From the NCBI RefSeq assembly GCF_000003855.2, contig NW_003101678.1, positions 3,691,891-3,755,890 of the forward strand: a stretch of 64,000 nt of DNA. The letters are read 5' to 3'. Below are positions 1 to 10,113 of this stretch, one piece after another; positions within the stretch are counted from its first letter, which is position 1, and the number at the start of each line of letters is the position of its first letter. The notes under the pieces were generated by a model. The model searched no databases, was not told the origin of the DNA, and saw only the letters and a program-made list of their open reading frames with translations. The position numbers were made by a program, and so were the translations under genes. This DNA comes from Blastomyces gilchristii SLH14081 (taxonomy: Eukaryota; Ascomycota; Eurotiomycetes; Onygenales; Ajellomycetaceae).

Positions 1-640
1 CAGGCTTCTGAGTTCCTGAGATCACTTCTGAAGAAGTCACTGATCAACATCAATATGAAGTATGTATTAACTGTAATCAATCAGAATACATTACCTTCAA
101 CTGTCAATTGACCTATGTGCCTTCTCAATCAAGAGAAAGATCAGTGTCTTCTCATTTGAAGAATGAATCAGTGCCTGTCTGTGTCAACCACATTGCAGTG
201 AAGAAAGATTTGAAAGATAACTACAAGAATGTATCAGTGAAACAGGGAAAAGATTAGCTTCTGTTTAAATTCATAAACAGAAGCTTGAAGAGATTTAATG
301 ATAACATTTTAAAGAGAAAATAGCAATGAATGTGATTCTTATATCTACTGTAATTAATAACATATATAATATGAAAGTCATGATAGACAGCAGTCTATAT
401 CACTATACAATAATTAAATCTTCAGTTATAAGACATTATAATCTTCAGTGTATTCTCTTATCAACATCTCAACTTCTTGCAGAATTCACTGATTTAAAAG
501 ATGTTTGCATCTGTTACATAATGAAACTAAACATAGCTATCAGAGAATATCAGTATGAAGATGTCTATACATATGAAGTTAATAATCTTGATTATAATCT
601 TATGTTAGAACTTATCTGACTATCTGAATAAGGCATCTTA
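1..640 (+). pseudogene. E1 gag 3' end (CCHC zinc knuckle) and aspartic protease remnant
   Basis: Bases 63-104 encode a retroviral-type zinc knuckle CX2CX4HX4C in which the histidine is now tyrosine (CAC to TAC). Bases 326-619 keep an open 97-residue frame that is the aspartic protease: the catalytic D-S-G reads I-D-S-S, with Gly changed to Ser by a G-to-A change. Equivalent stretches are at 30590-31150 (E5) and 50577-51170 (E6). The short open frame is a chance survival inside a decayed polyprotein, not an independent gene. Confidence 0.8.
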
Positions 641-3600
641 TTGAATACTTAAAACAGGAGTTTAATATTCTCTAACAATGATAGAGTTCATGAGAATGAT
701 ATTCACAAGACTATGAATCTGACATAGATCTCTGTCAACACCTATAAAATGGTCAGAAAAAGAAGTCACTGAAAGAATTACTGATAGTAGAATCATATAT
801 CAATCTATTTCATCAGTCTGACTAATATTAAAAAGACTCTAGAAAAGTTATTCTTTGCTACAATAACACATTCTCATACAAAACTCTCTTAATAATATCA
901 TAAATACTTAGATGTCTTCTGACAAGATAACACTACAAATATACTCCTCTTATGAGGCTCAGGAGTAGATCACAGTATCAAGTTAGAAAGGAAAAATGAT
1001 CAGAATCTCAAGTCTTCATAAGACTCTCTTTATAACATGTCTCAAGATGTACTTCTTCTTCTTTGAAAGACACTCAATAATCTATTGAATAAGAAATTTA
1101 TATATATTAGTAACTCTTCTGCTGCAGCTTCTATTCTCTTTACAAAGAAATCAGATAAAGAACTCTGATTCTGTGTAAACTATTGAGAATTACACAGATT
1201 AATCAAGAAGAACTGCTATTCTTTATCTCTTATCAATGAAACTCTAGCTTGTATTGAACAAGCTCAATGATTTATAAAATTAGATGTCATCACTACATTT
1301 TATAAAATCTGTATCACTGAAGAAGATGAATGACTTACAGTATTCTGAATATATTATAATCTCTTTGAATGAATAGTTACACTCTTTAAACTGATTAATA
1401 CTCTTAGTATATTTCAGAAGTATATCAACTGAGCACTCTGAGATTTTCTTAATAAAGTTGTATCTGTATATCTCAATAACATTCTCATCTTCACTGATGA
1501 GATCAGAAAAGAATATTAAGAACATATGTGAAGAGTATTACAATAATTATAAGAAACAGAACTATCAATAGATATTGACAAGTGTGACTTTGAAGTCAAG
1601 AGTATCAAATATCTAGGTTTTATCATAGAAGCTGATAAGAGAATTTGAATGAATTCTGAGAAAGTCTTCATCATTCTTGAATGAGAAGCTTCATATACTA
1701 TGAAAGATGTATAAAACTTCATTGAATTTACTAACTTCTATCAGTAATTCATACAAAACTTCTCAGATATTACAAGATCACTTACAGAACTCATTAGAAA
1801 GAACTCAGTATTTCAGTAGTCAGTGAACACTGAAGCTGTATTCTATAGATAAAGAAGATATTCATTAACATCTCTCAGCTAATAATATTTAACTCTGATT
1901 ATAAACAGTTATTGAAGCTGACTTCTCTGACTATATTACAGAGAAAGCTATATTGTAATATAATAATAAAGATATCTTATAATTATGTATCTTCATGTCT
2001 AAGAAACTGAGTTCTGTTGAATGTAACTATGAGATCTATGATAAGAAACTTCTTACAATTATACACTATCTAGAAGAATAAGACTCTGAACTCTGATATG
2101 TCTCTGAATTTAAGATAATCACAGATTATAAGAATCTTAAGTACTTTACAACTATCTGTAAACTCACTGAATAATAGATATAATAATCTGAGTTTGTAAG
2201 CTGCTTTCATATGACAAAACACTACTGTTTCAGCAGTCAGAACTCAATGACAGATGCTCTCTTATAATGAGAGTAAGATATGTCTTTCAATGTAATAGAT
2301 ACCTGTTGAATGAACTGAGAACACTGGCTTCTAGACCTGAAGATATTAGTTAATCAAGATGAAACAACTCATGACACTATACATGCTTCTTCAATTAGAA
2401 CATCTTCTCTGTAAACTGTCACTAACACTGATACTGACACTGATACTGATATCTTGACTTCTTCTGAATCTATATTAGATGAACTATGATATACAGCAGC
2501 TTAAATCAATGAACTTCTTCAAGCACTTATCAAAGCAGTATAATAAGAAGTATTCTGATTTCTCCCAGAACTATATATAAGAACTGACATCTCAGAATGT
2601 TCAATTGATAATAATAACACTCTATAATTTCATAAATGATGCTGAGTCTCTTACTCTGAACTCTTATACACTCAGATAATACAAGAGATGCATGACTTTT
2701 ATATAACTGACTATTCAGATTATAAACAACTGTATAGAATGATCTTCTAAGAGTTCTACTGATCTGAGATATTAAATAGTATCAGACACTTTATCTGAAA
2801 CTGAAATCACTGTTCTTCTATTATTTTATGAAAGAACTGTAGAAAAAATCTACTGAAATCACTTAATATCTCTGATAGAATCTGATGAGATGTAGTAATT
2901 TACTTCACTATTAATCTATCTCAGAGTAAGAGTGATAAGAACATTCTGATCATTGTTAACTGACTAAGTAAAGATATAATATTAAAATCTTGTAATAAGA
3001 TGAATACTGAACAAGTCACTGAAGTCTTCTTACAGAGTTTATTCTATCAGATATATGAGTTACTGAGATCTATTATATTAGACTGAGACTGTCAATTCAG
3101 AAGTACTCTCTGAATAAGAATCTGTCAAGTTCTCAAGATTATATACTGTTTATTAACTATCTATCATTCTAAGACTGATAATATATTGAAATGAATAATT
3201 CAGACTATAAAGAATTATCTTTATAAGTTCTATAACTACTTATAAGATAATTGATACAATCTTCTTCTACATGCAGAGATTACTATCAATGATTGAAATG
3301 CTATTTTAATAGATATAAGCTCATTCTTTCTTACATACAGATATTATATAAAAGTGTTGAATCTTCTAAAGATTACACAGTTTATATCAAACTCTCATAG
3401 TCTGATTCAGATTAATAATAATATAGTAATGAAGCTCTGAGATACTCATAACTGAGCAGAAATCTTTACAATAACTGTAAAACAAGATTAAGAAGATTAA
3501 ATTAATATCTGATGAGATTCTGCAGAGCAGTATAAGATAGAAGATCTTATATAATTGAATCTCAAGAATATATAAATCATATGTTCATCTCATACACTAG

Positions 3601-3950
3601 ATTACTGTTATATCAGATATAAAGTGATAGAAGTTCTAGATAGTTACAACTACTATCTTGACACATTATTAGAGATTTATAATATCTTTTATACAAGCTT
3701 ACTCTGCTGCACTGTCACTGATCTGTTCTCTTCTTAACTGACTTCTAACTGACAATCACCAGGAATCATAGAAGAAGATAATAAGCTTGAGTGAGAGATT
3801 GAAGATATTCTTGATAAGAGATCACACAGCTGCAGCTGATAATATCTTGTAAAATGAGTCAGCTATGATTAACTGATCTGAACTCTGAGTTCTGTGTTAT
3901 CTGAAACAGAAGCCCTTGACTGATGAAAACTGCTTCTGAAAAGAAAGGGC
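641..3950 (+). pseudogene. E1 pol remnant: RT, RNase H, integrase, chromodomain
   Basis: Reading through stops gives gypsy RT at about 1100-1740, with the active-site block at 1469-1480 reading Y-L-N-N where the family would have Y-L-D-D. RNase H follows at about 1890-2200, with an I/T-E-A-D-F-S start. The integrase core runs about 2830-3420, and a C-terminal chromodomain about 3765-3880 (E-E-D-N-x-L-E followed by I-x-D-I-L-D-K-R). Trp codons are TGA, many Arg codons are TGA and Gln codons are TAA or TAG, as expected for C-to-T/G-to-A decay. A purine-rich tract (gaaaagaaaggg, 3938-3949) next to the LTR fits a polypurine tract. Confidence 0.88.
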
Positions 3951-3953
3951 TAA

Positions 3954-4304
3954 TGTGGCGGGCTGCGCCTGATCAATTATATAGACTATTCTATTACACT
4001 TCATAGATTTCTACCACTTCATTCTCGATCGCTGATCCTCAGCTGCTACGAATGTGTGTATATTCTTCTGAACATGTATGCTCCGATTCTCAGCCATTCT
4101 CAATCACTGATTCTCAGCTGCTACAAATGTGTGTATATTCTTCTGCTCTGAAGCTCCACTGTGTACATCATCACATACATGTATAAATATTCACTTCAAT
4201 TGCTGATTCTCATACTTTCTCTTTCTTTTCCTTCTTTAATGTTTTTCTCTTTGTTATATAAGACCTATATATTATACCGATCTATTCAGCGTAGGCCTCT
4301 TACA
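3954..4304 (+). repeat. Chromovirus 3' LTR of E1 (351 bp)
   Basis: Starts TGTGGCGGGCTGCGCC and ends GGCCTCTTACA, a TG...CA terminus pair seen in ten complete or partial LTRs in the window. It contains a TATAAATA box and a pyrimidine-rich stretch near the 3' end. At 351 bp it is the longest variant here; others are 339, 309, 308, 295 and 271 bp. It keeps more GC-rich words than the adjoining internal region. Confidence 0.93.
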
Positions 4305-6180
4305 ATCAGCAATTTATATAATACTTCTCAGATATCACAAGATAACTTACAGAACTTATCAAGAAGAACTCAGTATTTCAGTGATCAGTGAATACAGAAG
4401 CTGTATTTATATGAATAAAGAAGATGTTCATTAACATCTCTCTGCTTATAATATTTGATTCTGATTATGAAACAGTTATTGAAGCTGATTTCTCTGACTA
4501 TATCACAGAAGAAGCTATATTGCAATATAATGATGAAGATGTCTTACAATTATACATCTTTATGTCTAAGAAACTGAGTTCTGCTGAATGCAATTATAAG
4601 ATCTATGACAAGAAACTTCTTATAATTGTATACTATCTAGAAGAATGAGACTCTGAACTCCGAAGTATCTCTGAATTTAAGATAATCACAGATTATAAGA
4701 ATCTCAAGTACTTTATAACTATCTATAAACTCACTGAATAATAGATATGATAATCTGAGTTCTTAAGCTGCTTTTATTTTATAATACACTACTGCTCTGA
4801 CAGCTAGAACTTAATAGTAGATGCTCTCTTATAACAAGAGCAAGATATGCCTTTTAATATAACAGACATCTATTGAATAAACTGAGAGCACTAACTCTTA
4901 GATCTGAAGATATTGATTAACTAAGATAGAACAACTTATAACACTATATATATTTCTTCAATTAGAATACTCTCTCTCTGAACTGATACTGATACTGATA
5001 TCTTTACTTCTTCTATACTGAATGAACTGTGATATATAGCAGCTCAGGCTGATGAACTTCTTCAGACTCTTATTAAAGCAGTATATCAAGAAATACTCTG
5101 ATTTCTTTCAGAACTATGTATAAGAACTGATATCTCAGAATATTCAATTAATAATAATAATACTGTATAATTCTGTGAATAATGCTAAATCTCTCACTCT
5201 GAACTCTTATACATCTGAATAATATAAGAAATGTATAATTTGTATATAACTGATTATTCAGACTGTGAACAACTGTACTGAATAATCTCTTGAGAATTCT
5301 ACTGATCTGAGATATTAAACAGTATCAGACATTTTATCTGAAACTATAACTATTATTCTTCTGTCATCTTATAACAAAACTGTAGAAAAGATCTGCTGAA
5401 ACTGCTCAATATCTCTGATAGAATCTGATAAGATGTGATAATTAACTTTACTGTTAATTTTTCTAAGAGTAAGAATTATAGAAACATTCTGATCATTATA
5501 AATTGATTAAGTAAAAATATAATATTACAGTCTTGTAATAAGATGAATACTGAACAAGTTACTGAAGCTTTTCTACAGAGTGTGTTCTATTGAATATATG
5601 AATTACTGAGATCTATAGTATTGAATTGAGACTGTTATTTTATAAGCACTCTGTGAACAAGAATCTGTCAAGTTCTCAAGATTATACACTGTCTGTTAAC
5701 TGTCTATCACTCTGAAATCAATAATGCATTAGAACAGATAATTCAGACTGTAAAGAATTATCTCTATAAGTTCTGTAATCACTTATAAGATGATTGATAT
5801 GACCTGCTTTCACACACACAGATCACTATCAATGAATGAGATGCTGTTTCAACAGATATAAGCTCATTCTTCCTTACATATAGTTATTATATGAAGGTGT
5901 TGAATCTTCTAGAGATCATACAGTTCACACTGAATCTCTGCAGTTTAATTTAGATCACTGATAATATAGTAATAAATCTCTGAGATGCTTATAACTGAGC
6001 AGAGGTCTTCATGACAACTGTAAAACAAGATTAAGAGAATTAAATTAATATTCACTGAGATCTCACTGAACAATATAACATAGAAGACTTAGTATAATTG
6101 AATCTTAAGAATATACAGATCATATGTTCATCTTGTATACTAGATTATCACTATATCAAGTATAAAGTGATAGAAGTTCT

Positions 6181-7072
6181 TAGACTGATCATGTGACCGT
6201 GTCTGAGACCAGCCCCGGTGGCCGAATGGTTAATGCGGCCACCCGGTAGCGCCTTGGCGTGGGAAACCAAGGCGCGTGGGTTCGAAACCGCAGGGGATAC
6301 ATTAAATCCAGAACTCAAGCACCTCAGGTTTCTAATAAATACAGAGGTGTACAAATCACTTCAATGAATCACTCTATGTTCCTGAGCTGGGAAGTTATTA
6401 TCGCATGTATCTAATTGTCACTTCTTTGTATTTTCCTATGTTCTTGTTATCTTGGCGTGGTCTCAACACCTGTATTTCCTCCTGTATAATCAACACTTGA
6501 CCTGTATTTAACATCACACAAGAACTCATCATAAGCTCCGCTTGCATATGAGTATAATGAAAGAATAATAAAAAAAAAATAAAGTGTCTGAGATCAGAAT
6601 CAAACTTTTTGATAGTTTCATTATCAATTTGACTAATCTTATTACACAGTTTTAACATTAGATAGTAGTTTCATACTATCTCAGTGAGACTTACTGTCTA
6701 CTCTTATCACATTTTTCAAATGAGATTATGATTTTCACTTCTCAATTTAAATTATTTTTATTGCTTTAAATGACTTTAAATCTTATTTAAGTGTTATCAA
6801 AAAGCATTACTTCTTAAAAAAATTAAAAATAGTCTAAAAAAAACCTTAAAATGTCTAAAAATAGTAACTTTATACTAAGAATGAAACTAAATGAAATCAA
6901 ATGAGATCACTTTCTCATTTTTTTCAAGTCATGATTTCATTTTAAGATCTCATATATAGTCACTTTGCATGTTTTTTTAATAACTAGTCCCAGCGGGATT
7001 CACATCAAGAAATGTATGAGATCAAATTAAATGAGACTAAACATAAAATTCATAGTTTCGGCGGCCAGTCTA
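6181..7072 (+). mobile_element. hAT-type MITE copy 1, disrupted by a SINE
   Basis: Non-coding element with short inverted ends (TAGACTGA... and ...CCAGTCTA), flanked by the perfect 8-bp TSD gaagttct. Eight-base duplications are the hallmark of hAT transposases. Without the inserted SINE and its duplicated 14 bp it is 507 bp, against 506 bp for the copies at 18113 and 23636. This copy shows many CC-to-TC and CG-to-TG changes relative to copy 3, for example accag to atcag and ttcgac to tttgac. Confidence 0.92.
6213..6583 (+). mobile_element. tRNA-derived SINE copy 1 (371 bp)
   Basis: The head carries a pol III A box (TGGCCGAATGGTTAATGC, 6219-6236), very like the A box of serine/leucine tRNAs, and a B box (ggttcgaaacc, 6279-6289). 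Between them is a perfect 9-bp hairpin, GCGCCTTGG (6249-6257) with CCAAGGCGC (6267-6275). A tRNA-unrelated body follows, and the tail is A/T-rich (aataataaaaa...). It lies within the MITE between a 14-bp TSD, gtgtctgagaccag (6199-6212) and gtgtctgagatcag (6584-6597). The two arms differ by one CC-to-TC change that must postdate insertion. It encodes no protein and would depend on a LINE for movement. Confidence 0.9.
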
Positions 7073-7396
7073 GAAGTTCTAGATAGTCATAACTACTATC
7101 TTAACATATCACTAGAGATTCATGATATCTTTCATACAAGCTTGCTTTATCACACTGCTACTGACTCATTTTCTTCTCAACTAACTTTCAACTGACAGCT
7201 GTCAGTCATCATAGAAGAAGATAATGACCTTGAGTGAGACATTGAGAATATTCTTGATAAGAGATTTCACAGCTGCAGCTGATAATATCTTATGAAATGA
7301 GTTTACTATAATTAACTGACCTGAATTCTGAGTTCTGTGTTATCTGAAATAGCAGCTCTTGACTGATGAGAACTGCTTCTGAAAGAGAGAAACTAA

Positions 7397-7704
7397 TGTA
7401 GCAGACTGTGTCTGATTAATTATATAGACTATTTCATTACACTTCACAGATTTCTACTGCTTTATTCTTGAATATGTATACTCTGATTCTCAGTCATTCT
7501 TAATTGCTGATCCTCAGTCACTATGAACATGTGTAAATTCTTCCACCTTGAAGCTTCACTGTGTACATCATCACATACATGTATAAATATTCACTTCAAT
7601 TTTTAATTCTCATACTTGCTCTTTCTTTTCCTTGTTTAATATTTTTCTCTTTGTTATATGAGATCTATATATTATACCGATCTATTCGGTGTAGGTCTCT
7701 TACA
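7397..7704 (+). repeat. Chromovirus 3' LTR of E2 (308 bp)
   Basis: Decayed version of the family LTR: TGTAGCAGACTGTG... to ...GTAGGTCTCTTACA. It is followed by actca (7705-7709), the predicted TSD arm where E2 entered E3. It lacks part of the central GC-rich segment seen in E1 and E5. Confidence 0.88.
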
Positions 7705-9565
7705 ACTCATAACACTATATATACTTCTCTAATTAGAATACTCTCTTTTCAAACTGTTACTAATACTGATACTGATATCTTAACTTCTTCTATACTAAAT
7801 AAACTGTGATATATAACAGTCTGAGCTGATGAACATCTTCAGACTCTCACTGAAGTAGTATAATAAGAAGTGTCTCAATTTTCTTCAGAACTACATATAA
7901 AGTCTGATATCTCAGAATATTTAATTAATAATAATAACACACTGTGATTCTATGAATAATATTGAGTCTCTCAGTCTGAATCTCTATACACTCAGATAAT
8001 GCAAGAGATGTATGATTTATATATAACTGATTATCTCAGTTATAAATAGCTGTATTAAATAATCTCTTGAGAATTCTACTGATCTGAGATATTGAATAGT
8101 ATAAGATACTTTGTCTGAAACTATAACTATTGTTTCTCTATCACTTTATAAAAGAATTATAGAAAAGACCTGCTGAAACTGCTTAATATCTCTAATAGAA
8201 TCTAGTGAGATGTACTAATTAACTTTACTATTAATCTCTCTAAGAGTAAGAATTATAGAAATATTCTGATTATTATAAACTGATTAAGTAAAGATATAAT
8301 ATTAAAATCTTGTAACAAGATAAATACTGAATAAGTCACTGAAGTTTTTCTACAGAGTCTATTCTATCAGATATATAAATTACTGAAATCTATAGTATTA
8401 AATCAGTTCTGTTAATTTATAAGCACTCTCTGAATAAGAATTTATCAAGTTCTTAAGATTATACACTGTTTATTAACTATCTATCACTCTAAGACTTATA
8501 ATATATCAGAATGAATAATTCAGACTGTAAAGAATTATTTTTATAAGTTCTGTAATTACTTATAAAATAATTGATATAATCTTCTTCTATATACAGAGAT
8601 TGCTATTAATAAGTAAGATACTATTTTAATAGATATAAGCTTGTTCTTTCTTATACACAGTTATTATATAAAAGTATTAAATCTTCTAGAGATTACACAG
8701 CTCACACTGAATCTCTGCAGTTCAATTCAGATTACTGATAATATAGTAGTAAAGCTCTGAGATATCTATAACTGAGCAGAAGTCTTTATAATAAGTATTA
8801 AATAAGATTAAAAGAACTGAATTAATATTCACTGAGACTCTTCTGAGTAATATAAGATAGAAGACTCAGTATAATTAAATCTTAAATATATATAGATTAT
8901 ATACTTATCTTATTCACTGAATTATGACTATATTAAGTATAAAGTGATAGAAGTTTTAGATAGTTATAACTATTATCTTAAAACATTATTAGAGATTTAT
9001 AATATCTTTTATATAAGCTTACTCTGTTATACTGTCACTGATCTGTTCTCTTCTTAACTAACTTTCAACTAACAGCTGTCAGAAATTGTAGAAGAAGATA
9101 ATGAACTTAAATAAGAAATTAAAGATATTCTTAATAAGAGACTCTACAGCTGTGACTGATAATATCTTATGAAATAAGTTAGTTATAATTATCTAATCTG
9201 AACTCTGAGCTTTATATTATTTAAGACAGCAGTTCTTGACTGATGAGAATTACATATCTGTGACTCTATATCACTTCTGAAAAGAGAGAACTAATATGAC
9301 AGACTGCATCTGATCAATTATATAGACTATTTTATTACACTTCACAGATTCTACTGAAAGTTTCAATTCTCAGTCACTGATTCTCAGCTGAAAAACCTAT
9401 GAAATTTCTATTCCTTCACTCTGAAGCTTCACTGTGTATACATATAAATATTCACTTCAATTACTGATTCTCACACTTTCTCTTTCTTTCCTTCTCTAAC
9501 ATTTTCCACTTTTGTATTATAAGACCTATATATTATACTGATCTATTCAGCGTAGGTCTCTTATA
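7705..9565 (+). mobile_element. Chromovirus copy E3 (3' third) with terminal LTR
   Basis: Starts at the family position between RNase H and integrase (the same text as around 2364 in E1). It continues through decayed integrase (about 8140-8720) and chromodomain (about 9070-9180) to an LTR at 9295-9565. It is the outer host of E2 and appears the most decayed of the three left-hand copies. It ends at the boundary with non-repetitive sequence leading to the CNT gene. Confidence 0.86.
9295..9565 (+). repeat. Chromovirus 3' LTR of E3 (271 bp, degraded)
   Basis: Begins TATGACAGACTGCATC (family TGTGGCGGGCTGCGCC) and ends GGTCTCTTATA (family GGCCTCTTACA), so both termini carry G-to-A or C-to-T changes. 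This is the shortest LTR variant in the window. The 5' TSD arm is outside the window, so the insertion site cannot be tested. Confidence 0.8.
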
Positions 9566-10113
9566 AGAAGAGTATAAAGAATGTAAATACAGTAGAAAAC
9601 ATCTATAAAGAAAAGAATGAAGATTAATATCAGAGTCATACAGCTGATTTCATTCATGAATTTGATAAAGTGCATGTAATATCATGTGAGATCATGTTAC
9701 AGAGCATTTTGCTCAGAAAAGTTGATTTTTCTATAATAAAGAGATAGATATTAAAGAGAGTGAAAAGCAGTGATTGAAATCAGAGATTGACAAAGTAGAT
9801 ATTCACTTTTTATTTCTAACTTTTATATGTACAAATACTCAATATTCTCTGTAATATGTATGAATTTTAATGTATATAGACCTCTGGTTGTTGGATAATT
9901 ACTATTAATATCCTCTCACTACTTGAATAGATGTAGATTTTGTTGGGGGGTGCAGATACTTTTGCGGAGCGACTAACTATATACAATATTCCTAAGCACA
10001 AATTGCACCCACACACGTTTACTAAGAAAGGAAGGGAGAAAATAAAAGTAAACGAGAAATTAAAAACGAGAAAAATGAAAACCCTAGCCAAGACAGAAAG
10101 AGAAAGTCGGTTT
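9566..10113. other. Intergenic segment and 3' flank of the CNT gene
   Basis: 9566-9935 is AT-rich sequence that I cannot match to any repeat in the window and that has no convincing reading frame. From about 9940 the composition changes abruptly to the gene-island type. The last ~170 bp before the CNT stop codon are likely its 3' untranslated region; no clear polyadenylation signal was identified. Confidence 0.5.

Larger units (their letters stand above)
1..4304 (+). mobile_element. Ty3/gypsy chromovirus copy E1 (5' part outside window)
   Basis: The 3' part of a chromodomain LTR retrotransposon: gag zinc knuckle, protease, reverse transcriptase, RNase H, integrase, chromodomain, then a 3' LTR at 3954-4304. 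The 5' LTR lies before the window. The sequence right after the LTR (atcag, 4305-4309) continues in the middle of a second copy of the same family (E2), so E1 inserted into E2 within the RT/RNase H junction. Complete relatives E4, E5 and E6 in this window are 5.70-5.75 kb once their insertions are removed, so about 1.4 kb of E1 is missing. Coding parts are full of TGA, TAA and TAG codons and the copy cannot encode protein. Confidence 0.93.
4310..7390 (+). pseudogene. E2 pol remnant (RNase H, integrase, chromodomain)
   Basis: RNase H is at about 4440-4740 and contains a 74-residue surviving open stretch (4424-4648), including I-E-A-D-F-S-D and L-S-S-A-E-C-N-Y. The integrase core is at about 5380-5960. 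The polyprotein is cut at 6180 and resumes at 7073, ending with a chromodomain at about 7215-7320. Stops are frequent in every frame. Decay is of the same type as in E1 but differs at many sites, so the copies decayed separately. Confidence 0.85.
4305..7704 (+). mobile_element. Chromovirus copy E2 (3' half, interrupted by a hAT MITE)
   Basis: E2 resumes at 4305 inside the RT/RNase H junction, because its 5' half lies on the far side of E1. It runs through RNase H, integrase and chromodomain to its own LTR at 7397-7704. At 6181-7072 it is split by a MITE flanked by the 8-bp duplication gaagttct (6173-6180 and 7073-7080). Other family members have the uninterrupted sequence at this position (for example near 3630 and 39855). 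The flank after its LTR (7705) is again internal chromovirus sequence, so E2 itself inserted into E3. Confidence 0.9.

Noticed and set aside
6151..6354. 67-codon minus-strand frame crossing chromovirus, MITE and SINE
   Set aside because: Spans three independent insertion junctions, so it cannot be an evolved gene.
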